64,000 bases of DNA, from NCBI RefSeq assembly GCF_029892045.1, contig NZ_CP120367.1:558001-622000 (forward strand). Direction: 5' to 3'. Positions 33,318-41,404 of the stretch are shown piece by piece (within the stretch, counting starts at the first letter, position 1; the number at the start of each line of letters is the position of its first letter). This DNA comes from Sinorhizobium numidicum (GTDB lineage: Bacteria; Pseudomonadota; Alphaproteobacteria; Rhizobiales; Rhizobiaceae). The notes under the pieces are model-generated. The model saw only the letters and a list, made by a program, of their open reading frames with translations. It was not told where the DNA came from and searched no databases. Position numbers and translations under genes: made by a program.

Positions 33318-34910
33318 ATGGAGCCATCACGACCTAGTCAGATCGATCCGGCCGTATTCTGGCCGGCCATGTTCATCATCCTGGGATTCGTCGGCTGGGG
33401 GACGGTATTCCCTGAAAGCCTATCCTCGATCTCCAAGGTGGCACTCGACGCCATCATCGACGACTTCGGCTGGGGTTTCGTCGTCTCCTCGGCCAGTTTC
33501 CTGGTCTTCGCCCTCTTCCTCGCCGTGAGCCGCTTCGGCAAGATACGGCTCGGACAGGACGACGAGCGACCGGAATTCCGCACCGCCTCTTGGATCTGCA
33601 TGATGTTCAGCGTCGGCATGGGCATTGGATTGATGTTCTGGGGTGTTGCCGAGCCGATATACCACTTCGCCGGTCCGCCCCACGGGCAGGCCGAACCGAG
33701 AACTCTTGAGGCAGCCCTCTTGGCAATGAAGTATTCCTATTTCCACTGGGCGCTTCACCCTTGGGCGATCTATGCGGTGGTTGGTCTTGCGATCGCCTAT
33801 TTCACCTTCCGCAAGGGAAAGCCGAACCTGATTTCCGCTGCCTTCACGCCGATCCTCGGCGAGGCCACAAGCGGGCCGATCGGCAAGGCGATCGACGTGC
33901 TTGCGCTTATCGCGACACTGTTCGGAACCGCTACCTCGCTTGGCTTGGGCGCCCAGCAGATCAATAGCGGCATGAACTTCCTTTGGGGAACCGGCCAGTC
34001 CAACGGGATCGCGCTGACGATCATCGGCGTCATGACGGTGCTGTTCATACTCTCGGCGGTGTCAGGTGTGGGCAAGGGGATCCAGTTCCTCTCCAACATG
34101 AACATGATCATCGCGATGGTGCTGCTGGTCTTCCTGGTGTGCATCGGACCGACAATCTTCATCTTCAACACCTTTACCGAATCGCTGGGCTTCTATCTGA
34201 GCGACCTGGTGTCCATGTCATTGCGCACGGCGGCCTTCAGCGACGGCAAATGGCTCGGCAGCTGGACCATCTTCTATTGGGCTTGGTGGATATCCTGGGC
34301 GCCCTTCGTCGGCGTGTTCATCGCGCGCATCTCGCGCGGTCGCACGATCAAGGAGTTCGTGATCGGCGTGCTCCTGATCCCGAGCGGCGTTACTTTCATC
34401 TGGTTCACGATCCTGGGCGGCACCGCACTCCATTCCGAACTCTTCGGTGCCGGCGGGATCGTCGATGCGGTCAACAACCAGGGCGCGGCGGTCTCGCTCT
34501 TTGCCCTTCTGGCGCAGTATCCCTTCGCCTGGCTGACATCGTTGATCGCCATCTTTTTGGTCGCGATCTTCTTCATCTCGGGCGCGGATGCAGGCGCGGT
34601 CGTGATGGGAATGCTTTCATCACGCGGGGCACTGGAGCCAAAGCCTGGTATTGTCGTCCTTTGGGGCGTGCTTGCCGGAGCCTCGGCCGCGGTGCTTCTG
34701 GTCATGGGCGGGCTCCAAGGCCTCCAGACCGCGTCGATCATCGCGGCCGCACCGTTCCTGCTCGTGATGGTCGGGCTTTGCATTTCGCTATGGCATGCCC
34801 TTCTCGATGAGCTCGAAGAAGGAAGCGGGCGTCGGCCGGTGACGGCCTCCGCTACGCCGGAAACGGGAAATGTCGAAGCTTCGGCGCTTGTGCCTGAAGC
34901 AGCGTCGTGA
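33318..34910 (+). CDS. BCCT-family transporter (betaine/choline/carnitine type)
   Basis: 530 residues from the ATG at 33318 with the strong site AGGAGG. About twelve membrane spans are visible. The BCCT signature is WTIFYWAWWISWAPFVGVFI followed by ARISRGRTIKEF, and the Trp-rich substrate cage region is in the same helix. GMGIGLMFWGVAEPIYHFAG is the other family block. These carriers import quaternary or methylated ammonium compounds with sodium or protons. The short C-terminal tail argues for a catabolic rather than a strongly osmosensing carrier. Its place inside the serine-cycle cluster suggests that a betaine-like compound supplies carbon or one-carbon units (inference). Confidence 0.92.
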   Translation: MEPSRPSQIDPAVFWPAMFIILGFVGWGTVFPESLSSISKVALDAIIDDFGWGFVVSSASFLVFALFLAVSRFGKIRLGQDDERPEFRTASWICMMFSVGMGIGLMFWGVAEPIYHFAGPPHGQAEPRTLEAALLAMKYSYFHWALHPWAIYAVVGLAIAYFTFRKGKPNLISAAFTPILGEATSGPIGKAIDVLALIATLFGTATSLGLGAQQINSGMNFLWGTGQSNGIALTIIGVMTVLFILSAVSGVGKGIQFLSNMNMIIAMVLLVFLVCIGPTIFIFNTFTESLGFYLSDLVSMSLRTAAFSDGKWLGSWTIFYWAWWISWAPFVGVFIARISRGRTIKEFVIGVLLIPSGVTFIWFTILGGTALHSELFGAGGIVDAVNNQGAAVSLFALLAQYPFAWLTSLIAIFLVAIFFISGADAGAVVMGMLSSRGALEPKPGIVVLWGVLAGASAAVLLVMGGLQGLQTASIIAAAPFLLVMVGLCISLWHALLDELEEGSGRRPVTASATPETGNVEASALVPEAAS

Positions 34911-34925
34911 TCTGAGATCGCTCGA

Positions 34926-34958
34926 CTGCACGGCCGGTCGACGGGACCGGCCGTGCAG
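34926..34958 (+). terminator. Strong hairpin after the BCCT gene
   Basis: Perfect 14-bp stem CTGCACGGCCGGTC with its complement and a 5-nt loop, 15 bp after the transporter stop. No T tract follows, so it may protect the 3' end of the message or terminate weakly, separating the aminotransferase-dehydrogenase gene from the upstream operon. Confidence 0.55.
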
Positions 34959-35147
34959 AAATGGTCTCCAACTCGCCGCGGCGTGATCTGAGCTAGAGGC
35001 CCAAATGAGCGAGCGGCAGCAATCTCTCATTACAGGCGAACCCACGACGCATTCCGCGTGCTGTTCGGCGCATATGAGGTCTCCTTTCTGGCGTGTTCGA
35101 TCCACTATCCCCCGCATCCTCACGCCTCGAAAAAAGATAGGCAGATC

Positions 35148-38126
35148 ATGATGAATATCGCGCAGATGCAGGAACAGCGACTGAAGGCACTCGAACTGAC
35201 CAGCGATGGCGCGCCGAGGCTGCCGTCCAATCCGTTCTTCGGCGTTGGCCCGATCACCGATGCGACCACCGACGAAGTGGACAGCCGCCTGCGGCGCCTC
35301 GCCTTCGACGACTGGATCGAGAAGACCTATCGCAAGTTCGACGACAGGGGCAACGACATCGGCGGCTTCACCACCGCCGAGATTTCCCGCAGCATGCACC
35401 GCGGCTATCCGGCAGACAGGATCCTGACCGACATGATGCGGGCGATCCATCGCTATTTCGGCTTTCCGAAGACGAACCGCATGGCAGTGGGGCTCGGCGG
35501 TGGCCACAGCGGCTTCACGGTCTGCGTCCAGCACCTGATGAACGCCAACGACGCCTCCCAACGCGTCTATGTTGATACGCCGCCGCCAGAGAGCGGTCCG
35601 TCCAAGTCCGCCGGCTTCTTCCGCCAGTCCTGGGCCACCCAGCTGATCGAGATGCAGCGCTTCGCCGAAAAGGGCTGCGAGAGCCGCATCCATTTCGCCG
35701 TCTCCGAAGGGGTGATCCCGACGGCAGAAGAGCTCTCCGCCCTCGGCGTCTCGATCTTCGTCGGTGTCGGCCATGAGACGACCGGGGCAAATGCCTATAC
35801 CAGCCGTGAGATCCGCGAACTTTTGAGCTGGATAGACGGCGATCCGGCAAACCGCCATGCGGTGTTCGATGCCACCTCTATGCTCGGAGCGATGCCGTGG
35901 GAGCCCGAACTGGTCGAAGCCGTGATGGCGAAGTGCTGCCTGTTCATGCCGTTCCAGAAGGCGATCGGCGGGGTTTCGGGCTATTTTGTCGCCTCCTTCA
36001 CGCCGCATGCCCTGGCCCTGATCGAGAAGAACCAGCAAGATCCTGCCTGGGCGATCCCGCGCCAGCTGAAGATCGCGCCGCCGATCGATCCCAAGCAGCC
36101 GCTGTCGGCCAAGCGCTCCGTCGATGCCGGGCCATTCTACGATGCTGCCGAAGACCGCATGCTCGGCGGCGTCATCAACACCTACAGCGCGCTCGCCTTT
36201 GCCGAGACCACCTTCGGCCTCCTACAGTCGAAGGCTCGGGTCGGCTCTGTCGTCGAGCTCAACCGCCGTTCTGCCGCCAATCGCAAGGTGATCGACGAGT
36301 GGGTCAAGTCGCATCCGCTTCTGTCGCTGACCGTCACCGATGCCGAGCGGCGCGGCGCGGCGGTGACGCTCCTGAAGGTCGAAGACGACGGCATCACCGA
36401 TCCCGACATCCACGCCCGCATCATCGCCCGTTCGAAGCAACTGCTCGGCTATGAGGGCATTACCCATCCGAACGGCGAATACGAGCCCGGTCTCGACGCG
36501 GCCCGCTACGTCAATGCCTTCCCGGGCACGCCCGGCGACTACCGCGCCTGGGTCGGCGGCATCCGCGAGCCGGAAGATGTCGTCGCGCTGCTGGAGAACC
36601 TGCAACACGCCTATCTGCGCGCCAAGATCGTCGTTCTCGAAGAAGAGCTGGCGAAGAACGGCGTCACTTTCGAGGCCCGGGCCAGGGCCGGCGGGGCAGT
36701 CCGCAAGGACGATCCGGCGCGCGCCTATACCGTGCTGATTGCCGACCTGGTCGGCCTGCGTTTCGGCAGCGACGGCCAGCCGGATCACAGCGAGATCAAG
36801 GCCTATATCGAGGAAAAGGGCGGCGTCTTCCATCTCGGGCCGCTCGGCGACCGGTCGGCGCTCGAGAAGCACCGTATCCACTTTTTCTACCAGCCAAACC
36901 TGAGCACCGAGGCGGAGATCCTGCCGCAGACCGATAAGGGTCAGTACGACGCGCTGATCGCGGCGGCGACCTTCATCCCGAAGAACTCCGTCTTCCCGCT
37001 CGGCGGCGTGCGCATCGGCGCGGGCACCGGCAACATGGGCTCGGCCTCCTGGGGCGGCGGCAACGGCGAGGGCGGCATCGCGCCGCTGATGAACACGCCG
37101 GGCATCAACAGCCGGGCGACCGCCCAAATGGCGATGAAGGCGATCCTGAGGGTCGTTCCCGACCTGCCGGTCGACAGGCTGCACCGGATGGTCGCCGATG
37201 GCGACTTCGACACCGGCCGTCAGCTCAAGGATTTTCCGACCGCCAAGCTCGAGGGCCGGAGGATCGCCATTCTCGGCTACGGCAATATCGGCCGCGAAGT
37301 CGCCAAGCTTGCCAAGGCCTTCGGCATGACGGTGGCGATCTACGCTCGCGAGCATCACAAGCGCTGGATCGAGGCGGAAGGCTTCGAATATGCGACAAGT
37401 CCGGTTGCAGCGGCGACCGGCGCCGACGTGCTCTCCGTCCATATCGGTCTCGGCCGGCTGGACGCGGCGACCGGGGTCTATTCCAACGCCGGAACCGTCG
37501 ATGCGAAGGTGCTCGGCGCGATGAACGACCGCGCCGTGCTGGTCAACTACGACCGGGGCGAGGTCGTCGATGCCGCCGCGCTCGATGAGGCGCTGTCGTC
37601 CGGCAAGATCGCGCACGCGGCGATCGACGCCGACCTTTTCAAGGACGCCGCGACCGGCAAGCTCAGCGGACCCATGCTTCCCTACCTGCCGCTTGAAGAG
37701 CGCCATAAGGGCAGGCTGGAGCTGTTGCCGCATGCGGCCGCCGACACCGATCATCCCTCGCGGGTGGCCGGCGCGAAGCAGGCGGTCGACCAGATCTTCG
37801 ACGTCATCCGTTTCAAATCGGTCACCAATCTCAAGGGCGACCTGCCGGCGGGTTACATGTTAGTCGGCAGCCGCACGCCCACGGGCATCGGCCGGGTGAC
37901 GAAGCGGGCGGTCAGTGAGGTCGGCGGCAAGGCGGAGCTCCTGGAGGAGCTGCGTCAGACCTCGGAAAAGGTCGCGGCGATTTTGGGTGCGCTCTCCGCC
38001 ATTTCCGATCCGGATCATCGCGCCCGGATCGTCGATCGCTATACCGGCCTGCTGGTCGAAAGTGCCGACCGGCAGCGGGCGATGCTCGACAAACTCGGCC
38101 TCTACGGAGCGGCGGAGGAGGCGTGA
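35148..38126 (+). CDS. Fusion of SerC-like PLP aminotransferase and D-2-hydroxyacid dehydrogenase
   Basis: About 992 residues from the ATG pair at 35148; a GTG at 35058 would add 30 residues of poor quality. Residues ~10-500 form a class V aminotransferase like phosphoserine aminotransferase: GLGGGHSGFTV, GHETTGANAY, DATSMLGAMPW with the PLP Asp, Schiff-base Lys271 in FMPFQKAIGG, and YRAWVGGIREPEDVVALLEN. Residues ~530-930 form a D-isomer hydroxyacid dehydrogenase: NAD motif GYGNIG at 710-715, Arg803 in VNYDRGEVVDAAALDEAL, and His862 in LLPHAAADTDHP. A 60-residue helical tail follows. Both active sites look complete. It could transaminate serine (or phosphoserine) and reduce the resulting oxoacid to glycerate (or phosphoglycerate), or the reverse. 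The neighbouring lost hydroxypyruvate reductase favours the first. The substrate is inferred. Confidence 0.88.
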   Translation: MMNIAQMQEQRLKALELTSDGAPRLPSNPFFGVGPITDATTDEVDSRLRRLAFDDWIEKTYRKFDDRGNDIGGFTTAEISRSMHRGYPADRILTDMMRAIHRYFGFPKTNRMAVGLGGGHSGFTVCVQHLMNANDASQRVYVDTPPPESGPSKSAGFFRQSWATQLIEMQRFAEKGCESRIHFAVSEGVIPTAEELSALGVSIFVGVGHETTGANAYTSREIRELLSWIDGDPANRHAVFDATSMLGAMPWEPELVEAVMAKCCLFMPFQKAIGGVSGYFVASFTPHALALIEKNQQDPAWAIPRQLKIAPPIDPKQPLSAKRSVDAGPFYDAAEDRMLGGVINTYSALAFAETTFGLLQSKARVGSVVELNRRSAANRKVIDEWVKSHPLLSLTVTDAERRGAAVTLLKVEDDGITDPDIHARIIARSKQLLGYEGITHPNGEYEPGLDAARYVNAFPGTPGDYRAWVGGIREPEDVVALLENLQHAYLRAKIVVLEEELAKNGVTFEARARAGGAVRKDDPARAYTVLIADLVGLRFGSDGQPDHSEIKAYIEEKGGVFHLGPLGDRSALEKHRIHFFYQPNLSTEAEILPQTDKGQYDALIAAATFIPKNSVFPLGGVRIGAGTGNMGSASWGGGNGEGGIAPLMNTPGINSRATAQMAMKAILRVVPDLPVDRLHRMVADGDFDTGRQLKDFPTAKLEGRRIAILGYGNIGREVAKLAKAFGMTVAIYAREHHKRWIEAEGFEYATSPVAAATGADVLSVHIGLGRLDAATGVYSNAGTVDAKVLGAMNDRAVLVNYDRGEVVDAAALDEALSSGKIAHAAIDADLFKDAATGKLSGPMLPYLPLEERHKGRLELLPHAAADTDHPSRVAGAKQAVDQIFDVIRFKSVTNLKGDLPAGYMLVGSRTPTGIGRVTKRAVSEVGGKAELLEELRQTSEKVAAILGALSAISDPDHRARIVDRYTGLLVESADRQRAMLDKLGLYGAAEEA

Positions 38127-38129
38127 AAC

Positions 38130-38288
38130 TTGTTGCCGCCCGACGAGCGCCGTCCGTTCTTGACCTCGCTTTTTGAAGCCGCGGTCGTTGCAGCCAATCC
38201 AGCAAAGGCGATCGCCGCCAATCCGCCGCCGCGCCCGAAAGGCCGCGCCGTCGAGGTTTCTACAAGCTACGCCCGTTGCACCCCTTGA
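38130..38288 (+). pseudogene. Glycerate 2-kinase (GckA/MOFRL type), N-terminal remnant
   Basis: Starting three bases after the fusion gene stop, the frame from TTG 38130 reads LLPPDERRPFLTSLFEAAVV, then AANPAKAIAANPPPRPKGRA, then V, and drifts to a stop at 38286-38288. 'R.FL.SLFDAAV.AA.P........P..P.GR..V' is the opening of bacterial glycerate 2-kinases, just before the glycine-rich GAGKA motif. Only ~45 residues survive. Glycerate 2-kinase would be the next step after hydroxypyruvate reduction in the serine cycle, so its gene once followed here. Confidence 0.7.
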
Positions 38289-38633
38289 GCATCGTCGCTT
38301 GCAGCGAACAAATGCGCCAATTACGCTGATTTTTCCTGAATGGCGGCCGCTATACTAGATCTGCGGAAATGTTATAACTATGGCTCGGAACGGCGATTCC
38401 TCCGTGATGGCGTCCCTGTAACTCCGGCTCCGTGAGGCGTCGAGGAGTTCGCGGGCAGGAATCGGCCTCGATCCTTTCGCTCGGATTACCTGACTTGCGA
38501 GAAGGTGCGCGTGGTCGTCCGACGTTATAGATCGACAGCTCTGACATAGCCGCTCATTGTCATGGTCAGTAGGCGTGGTGTCCCTGCCCAACGGCGAAGG
38601 AAATCGAGCTCGTTGATCGTTCGCTCAGAGCGC
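38289..38633. other. Spacer without a recognisable gene
   Basis: Around 38350-38380 short words CTATACTAG and GTTATAAC resemble the operator half sites at 38634-38663, so a second regulator site is possible. Minus-strand frames here have no start signals or family likeness. Confidence 0.35.
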
Positions 38634-38663
38634 GTTATACTATAATTGCAGTTCTAGTATAAC
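38634..38663. promoter_or_regulatory. Perfect palindromic operator before the nucleotidyltransferase gene
   Basis: GTTATACTA at 38634-38642 and its exact complement TAGTATAAC at 38655-38663, with a 12-nt spacer, end 13 bp before the ATG. The AT-rich element overlaps the likely promoter and transcript start, and so is well placed for autorepression. Confidence 0.65.
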
Positions 38664-38676
38664 GGCGGAGCCTCCC

Positions 38677-39759
38677 ATGCTGAAAACTGTCGACATGATG
38701 TACCAGACAATGCTCGCTGAGATCGGGCAGCGCGCCATGGATGACGCCTGGACACTCGACTTCCCGCCGGCCGGCCGCTTCGTGAAGGTCAAGGTCAAGG
38801 GTCGTGAATACTGGTATTTCGATCAGCCTGATGGCGAAGGCGGCCAGAAGCGCAAATATGTTGGCCCTGCTGAGGATCCGGAGATTTCGAAACGTGTTGA
38901 AGACTTCTCCCGCACGAAAACCGACTACAGGATACGTCGACGTCTGGTCTCGAGTCTCACGCGGGATGGCGGCCTTCCGGCGGCCGACCGTACCTCAGGG
39001 TTGATCGTCGAAACTCTGGCGGCCGCGGGCCTCTTTCGACTTCGGGCCGTCCTGGTCGGCACTCTCGCCTTCGGAACGTACTCTGGCCTCCTGGGTGTCC
39101 GCATTCCCTCTGCCGCGATCATGACCGCGGATGCCGATTTCGCGCAAGATTATGCGATCTCGGCAGAGGTCATGGATAGCCTGCCGCCAATCCTCGAACT
39201 GCTGCAGTCAGCCGATCCGACTTTCCGTGCTGTCCCGGCGCTCGACGGGGCAGAGACGACCGCATTCGTCAACGACGAAGGCTATCGCGTCGAATTCCTG
39301 ACCACGAATCGCGGCAGGGACGAGTATCTGGACAGGCCGGCAGACATGCCCGCCCTGGGTGGGGCAAGCGCACAGCCGCTGCGGTTCATGGATTTCCTGA
39401 TCCGTGAACCGGTTAGAACGGTCCTCCTGTATGGAGCCGGTGTCTCGGTGCTCGTCCCCGATCCAGCTCGCTACGCTGTTCACAAACTGATCATCGCGTC
39501 CCGACGTCACGCGCACAGTGCGCTCAAGCGCGACAAGGACATAATGCAGGCCGGAATCCTTGTCGAAGCCCTACTGCAAACCAAACGATCTCCCGATCTG
39601 GCGATGGCCTATATCGAAGCGTGGGAACGCGGGCCCGCATGGGAGGAAGCCATGAAGATCGGAGCCGCGATGTTACCGGATGAGCGGAAGGATTGTCTTA
39701 GGGAATGTCTCGAGGCCGGGGGGAGGGAAATAGGAGAGAAGGCAGTCTCGCCGTTCTGA
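38677..39759 (+). CDS. GSU2403-type nucleotidyltransferase-fold protein
   Basis: 360 residues. The start MLKTVDMMYQTMLAEIGQRA and the segments KVKVKGREYWYFDQPDGEGG, FRLRAVLVGTLAFGTYSGLL, ADADFAQDY (acidic pair of a nucleotidyltransferase fold), FLTTNRGRDEYLDR and YAVHKLIIASRRH match the GSU2403 family common in Rhizobiales plasmids. The fold is that of Pol-beta-like nucleotidyltransferases (related to AbiEii and MenT toxins), but biochemical roles of this branch are not known to me. A perfect palindrome overlaps its promoter. The usual short HTH partner is not visible next to it. A toxin-like or phage-defence role is only a guess. Confidence 0.7.
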   Translation: MLKTVDMMYQTMLAEIGQRAMDDAWTLDFPPAGRFVKVKVKGREYWYFDQPDGEGGQKRKYVGPAEDPEISKRVEDFSRTKTDYRIRRRLVSSLTRDGGLPAADRTSGLIVETLAAAGLFRLRAVLVGTLAFGTYSGLLGVRIPSAAIMTADADFAQDYAISAEVMDSLPPILELLQSADPTFRAVPALDGAETTAFVNDEGYRVEFLTTNRGRDEYLDRPADMPALGGASAQPLRFMDFLIREPVRTVLLYGAGVSVLVPDPARYAVHKLIIASRRHAHSALKRDKDIMQAGILVEALLQTKRSPDLAMAYIEAWERGPAWEEAMKIGAAMLPDERKDCLRECLEAGGREIGEKAVSPF

Positions 39760-39767
39760 GGACCCAT

Positions 39768-39846
39768 GGCAGCAGCAAAAACCGCGGCGATGAGATCATC
39801 CTTTGTGCCGAAGTGACGGTGGAGGCTCGTCTTCGCGACACCGGCC
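39768..39846 (-). pseudogene. TetR-family regulator, HTH remnant
   Basis: The minus strand encodes AGVAKTSLHRHFGTKDDLIA and then AVFAAAMG, the recognition helix and following helix of a TetR DNA-binding domain. The frame has a TAG immediately before AGVAK. The part left of 39768 overlaps the nucleotidyltransferase 3' end. No ligand domain remains. Confidence 0.65.
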
Positions 39847-40122
39847 TAGCGAATCACAAAGACGAACTGACTGGCTGCGCTGCAGTCCTCCGGGCCCGAA
39901 ACCAAATTTCCAACTTGTTCGGAATAGAGGGCGGAGGTTCGATTCCATTCAAGAGCATCGTTCCAATGCCGCGGTGAAGTCCTGGCCAATCGTCGCAGGG
40001 ATGCGTTGTTGCTGCCTCCACAGCCCATCCGTGTAACCGCGTCGGCGGCGATCGATGCGGTGTTCCGTACGGGCGGATCGATGTAGTTTATGGAACGATT
40101 CTTCGCTTAAACCTGCAGGCAT

Positions 40123-40803
40123 ATGGAAACTTCGCTTTATCTGCCCGTCAAAGGCTTTCTCGAAAGGGCAGGTTACGTCGTTAAGGGCGAAGTTGGCGGC
40201 TGTGATCTCGTCGGCTTGAGTGATGGCGATCCGCCGGTGGTGGTGATCTGCGAGTTAAAACTGAGCTTCAATCTGGAGCTCATCCTGCAGGCCGTCGATC
40301 GCGCAGCCGTCGCAGACGAGGTCTGGATCGCGGCGCGAGTCTCGGCCAAGGGCAAAGGTCGCGACGCCGACAAACGCTACCGCGATCTCTGCCGCAGGCT
40401 CGGGATCGGCATGCTCGGCATTTCCGATGCCGGCGACGTCAGCGTTATCGTCGGCTCCGCATCGCCGATGCCGCGAACCAATCCGAAACGGCGTTCGAGG
40501 CTCATGCGCGAACACCGGAGGCGACGCGGCGATCCGGCAGTAGGCGGGAGCACACGCGCGCCTGTCATGACCGCGTACCGTCAGCAGGCGCTCGGCTGTG
40601 CGGCAGCGCTGGCGTCAGGACCGCTGCGCGTGCGTGAAATCAGATCCAGCATACCGGATGCCGGGAAGATTTTGCTTGCGAATGTCTATGGCTGGTTTGA
40701 ACGGCTTGACAGAGGCGTCTACGGCTTGACAGACGCTGGGCGGGAAGCACTGCGGCGATGGCCGCAGCAGGACATGCCGGCAACAATCGCCGTCCCTGCC
40801 TGA
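40123..40803 (+). CDS. DUF2161 protein (PD-(D/E)XK-like)
   Basis: 226 residues. METSLYLPVKGFLERAGYVV, then KGEVGGCDLVGL, then VVVICELKLSFNLELILQAV give the order Glu...Asp...ExK of a PD-(D/E)XK nuclease-like fold. VWIAARVSAKGK and LGIGMLGISDAGDVSVIV follow. A basic linker leads to a C-terminal winged-helix-like part (YRQQALGCAAALASGPLRVR, NVYGWFERLDRGVYGLTDAG). Databases label it a phosphodiesterase-like DUF2161 domain; no activity is established. Transcribed alone. The nuclease-type fold and accessory location would suit a restriction-like or repair role, but this is inference. Confidence 0.75.
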   Translation: METSLYLPVKGFLERAGYVVKGEVGGCDLVGLSDGDPPVVVICELKLSFNLELILQAVDRAAVADEVWIAARVSAKGKGRDADKRYRDLCRRLGIGMLGISDAGDVSVIVGSASPMPRTNPKRRSRLMREHRRRRGDPAVGGSTRAPVMTAYRQQALGCAAALASGPLRVREIRSSIPDAGKILLANVYGWFERLDRGVYGLTDAGREALRRWPQQDMPATIAVPA

Positions 40804-41404
40804 TTTTTGTTCCACAACAGAGCTTTACGCCGCTCAATCGAAAACATGGCCTGTAGTTCGAGTCCGCTCAAGGCGAAGGGTTTGGTAGGTCGAATCTTGG
40901 GCTGCCGTCCCACGTCCGGATGATCCTGAAGGACCGCAGTGGGGCGCAAAGCCGCTGCTCACGTTTCGAGAACGAGAGTCCGCTTCGGGTCGAGAGCAGC
41001 GGTACCCTCCGCCACCCTCGAGGCGCACAGCGACCGATGTTCTCGTTCCGTAAAGATCGCAGAATGTATCAACGGCAACAGCTGCCACGTGGCGCCGGCC
41101 GTCCGACGCGGAGCCGGATTCAGCTTTCTCCAAGGTGGTTCTATTTCTCGCATCGCTGACGCGGGGCAAATGTGCAATTGTTTGGCCTGAACGAGCGTGG
41201 GTGCGCGCAGGAATGAGACACCCTGAGCCAAGCTGACAACCCGTGTGGGAGGTAAGCGTCTAGCCCGCTTTCCTTCATGTAGATGCGGGAGCCGTTCAAA
41301 GAGCGTGCAGAGCGCATCACCGCTTTGCCGTACGCAGGGTTTCTCGGCGCCGCACAACGTGTATATTGCAACTGCGAGTAGCCCTTTGACGAACAGGCGA
41401 CACA
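40804..41404. other. Spacer rich in repeat fragments
   Basis: No gene recognised. It contains TCCGCTTCGGGTCGAGAGCA and further words that resemble the repeat context at 26640-26700, and then the dif-like motif at 41054. The right end is the patatin promoter. Confidence 0.4.
41054..41077 (+). repeat. dif-like 24-bp motif, copy 4
   Basis: AGATCGCAGAATGTATCAAC followed by GGCA. Two changes from copy 3. Also preceded by GTTCCGT, as is copy 3, so the repeat unit extends to the left. Confidence 0.5.

Noticed and set aside
34788..36038. 416-codon minus-strand frame spanning the BCCT/fusion gap
   Set aside because: It crosses the perfect hairpin at 34926 and is antisense to the aminotransferase domain; the product has no recognisable domain.
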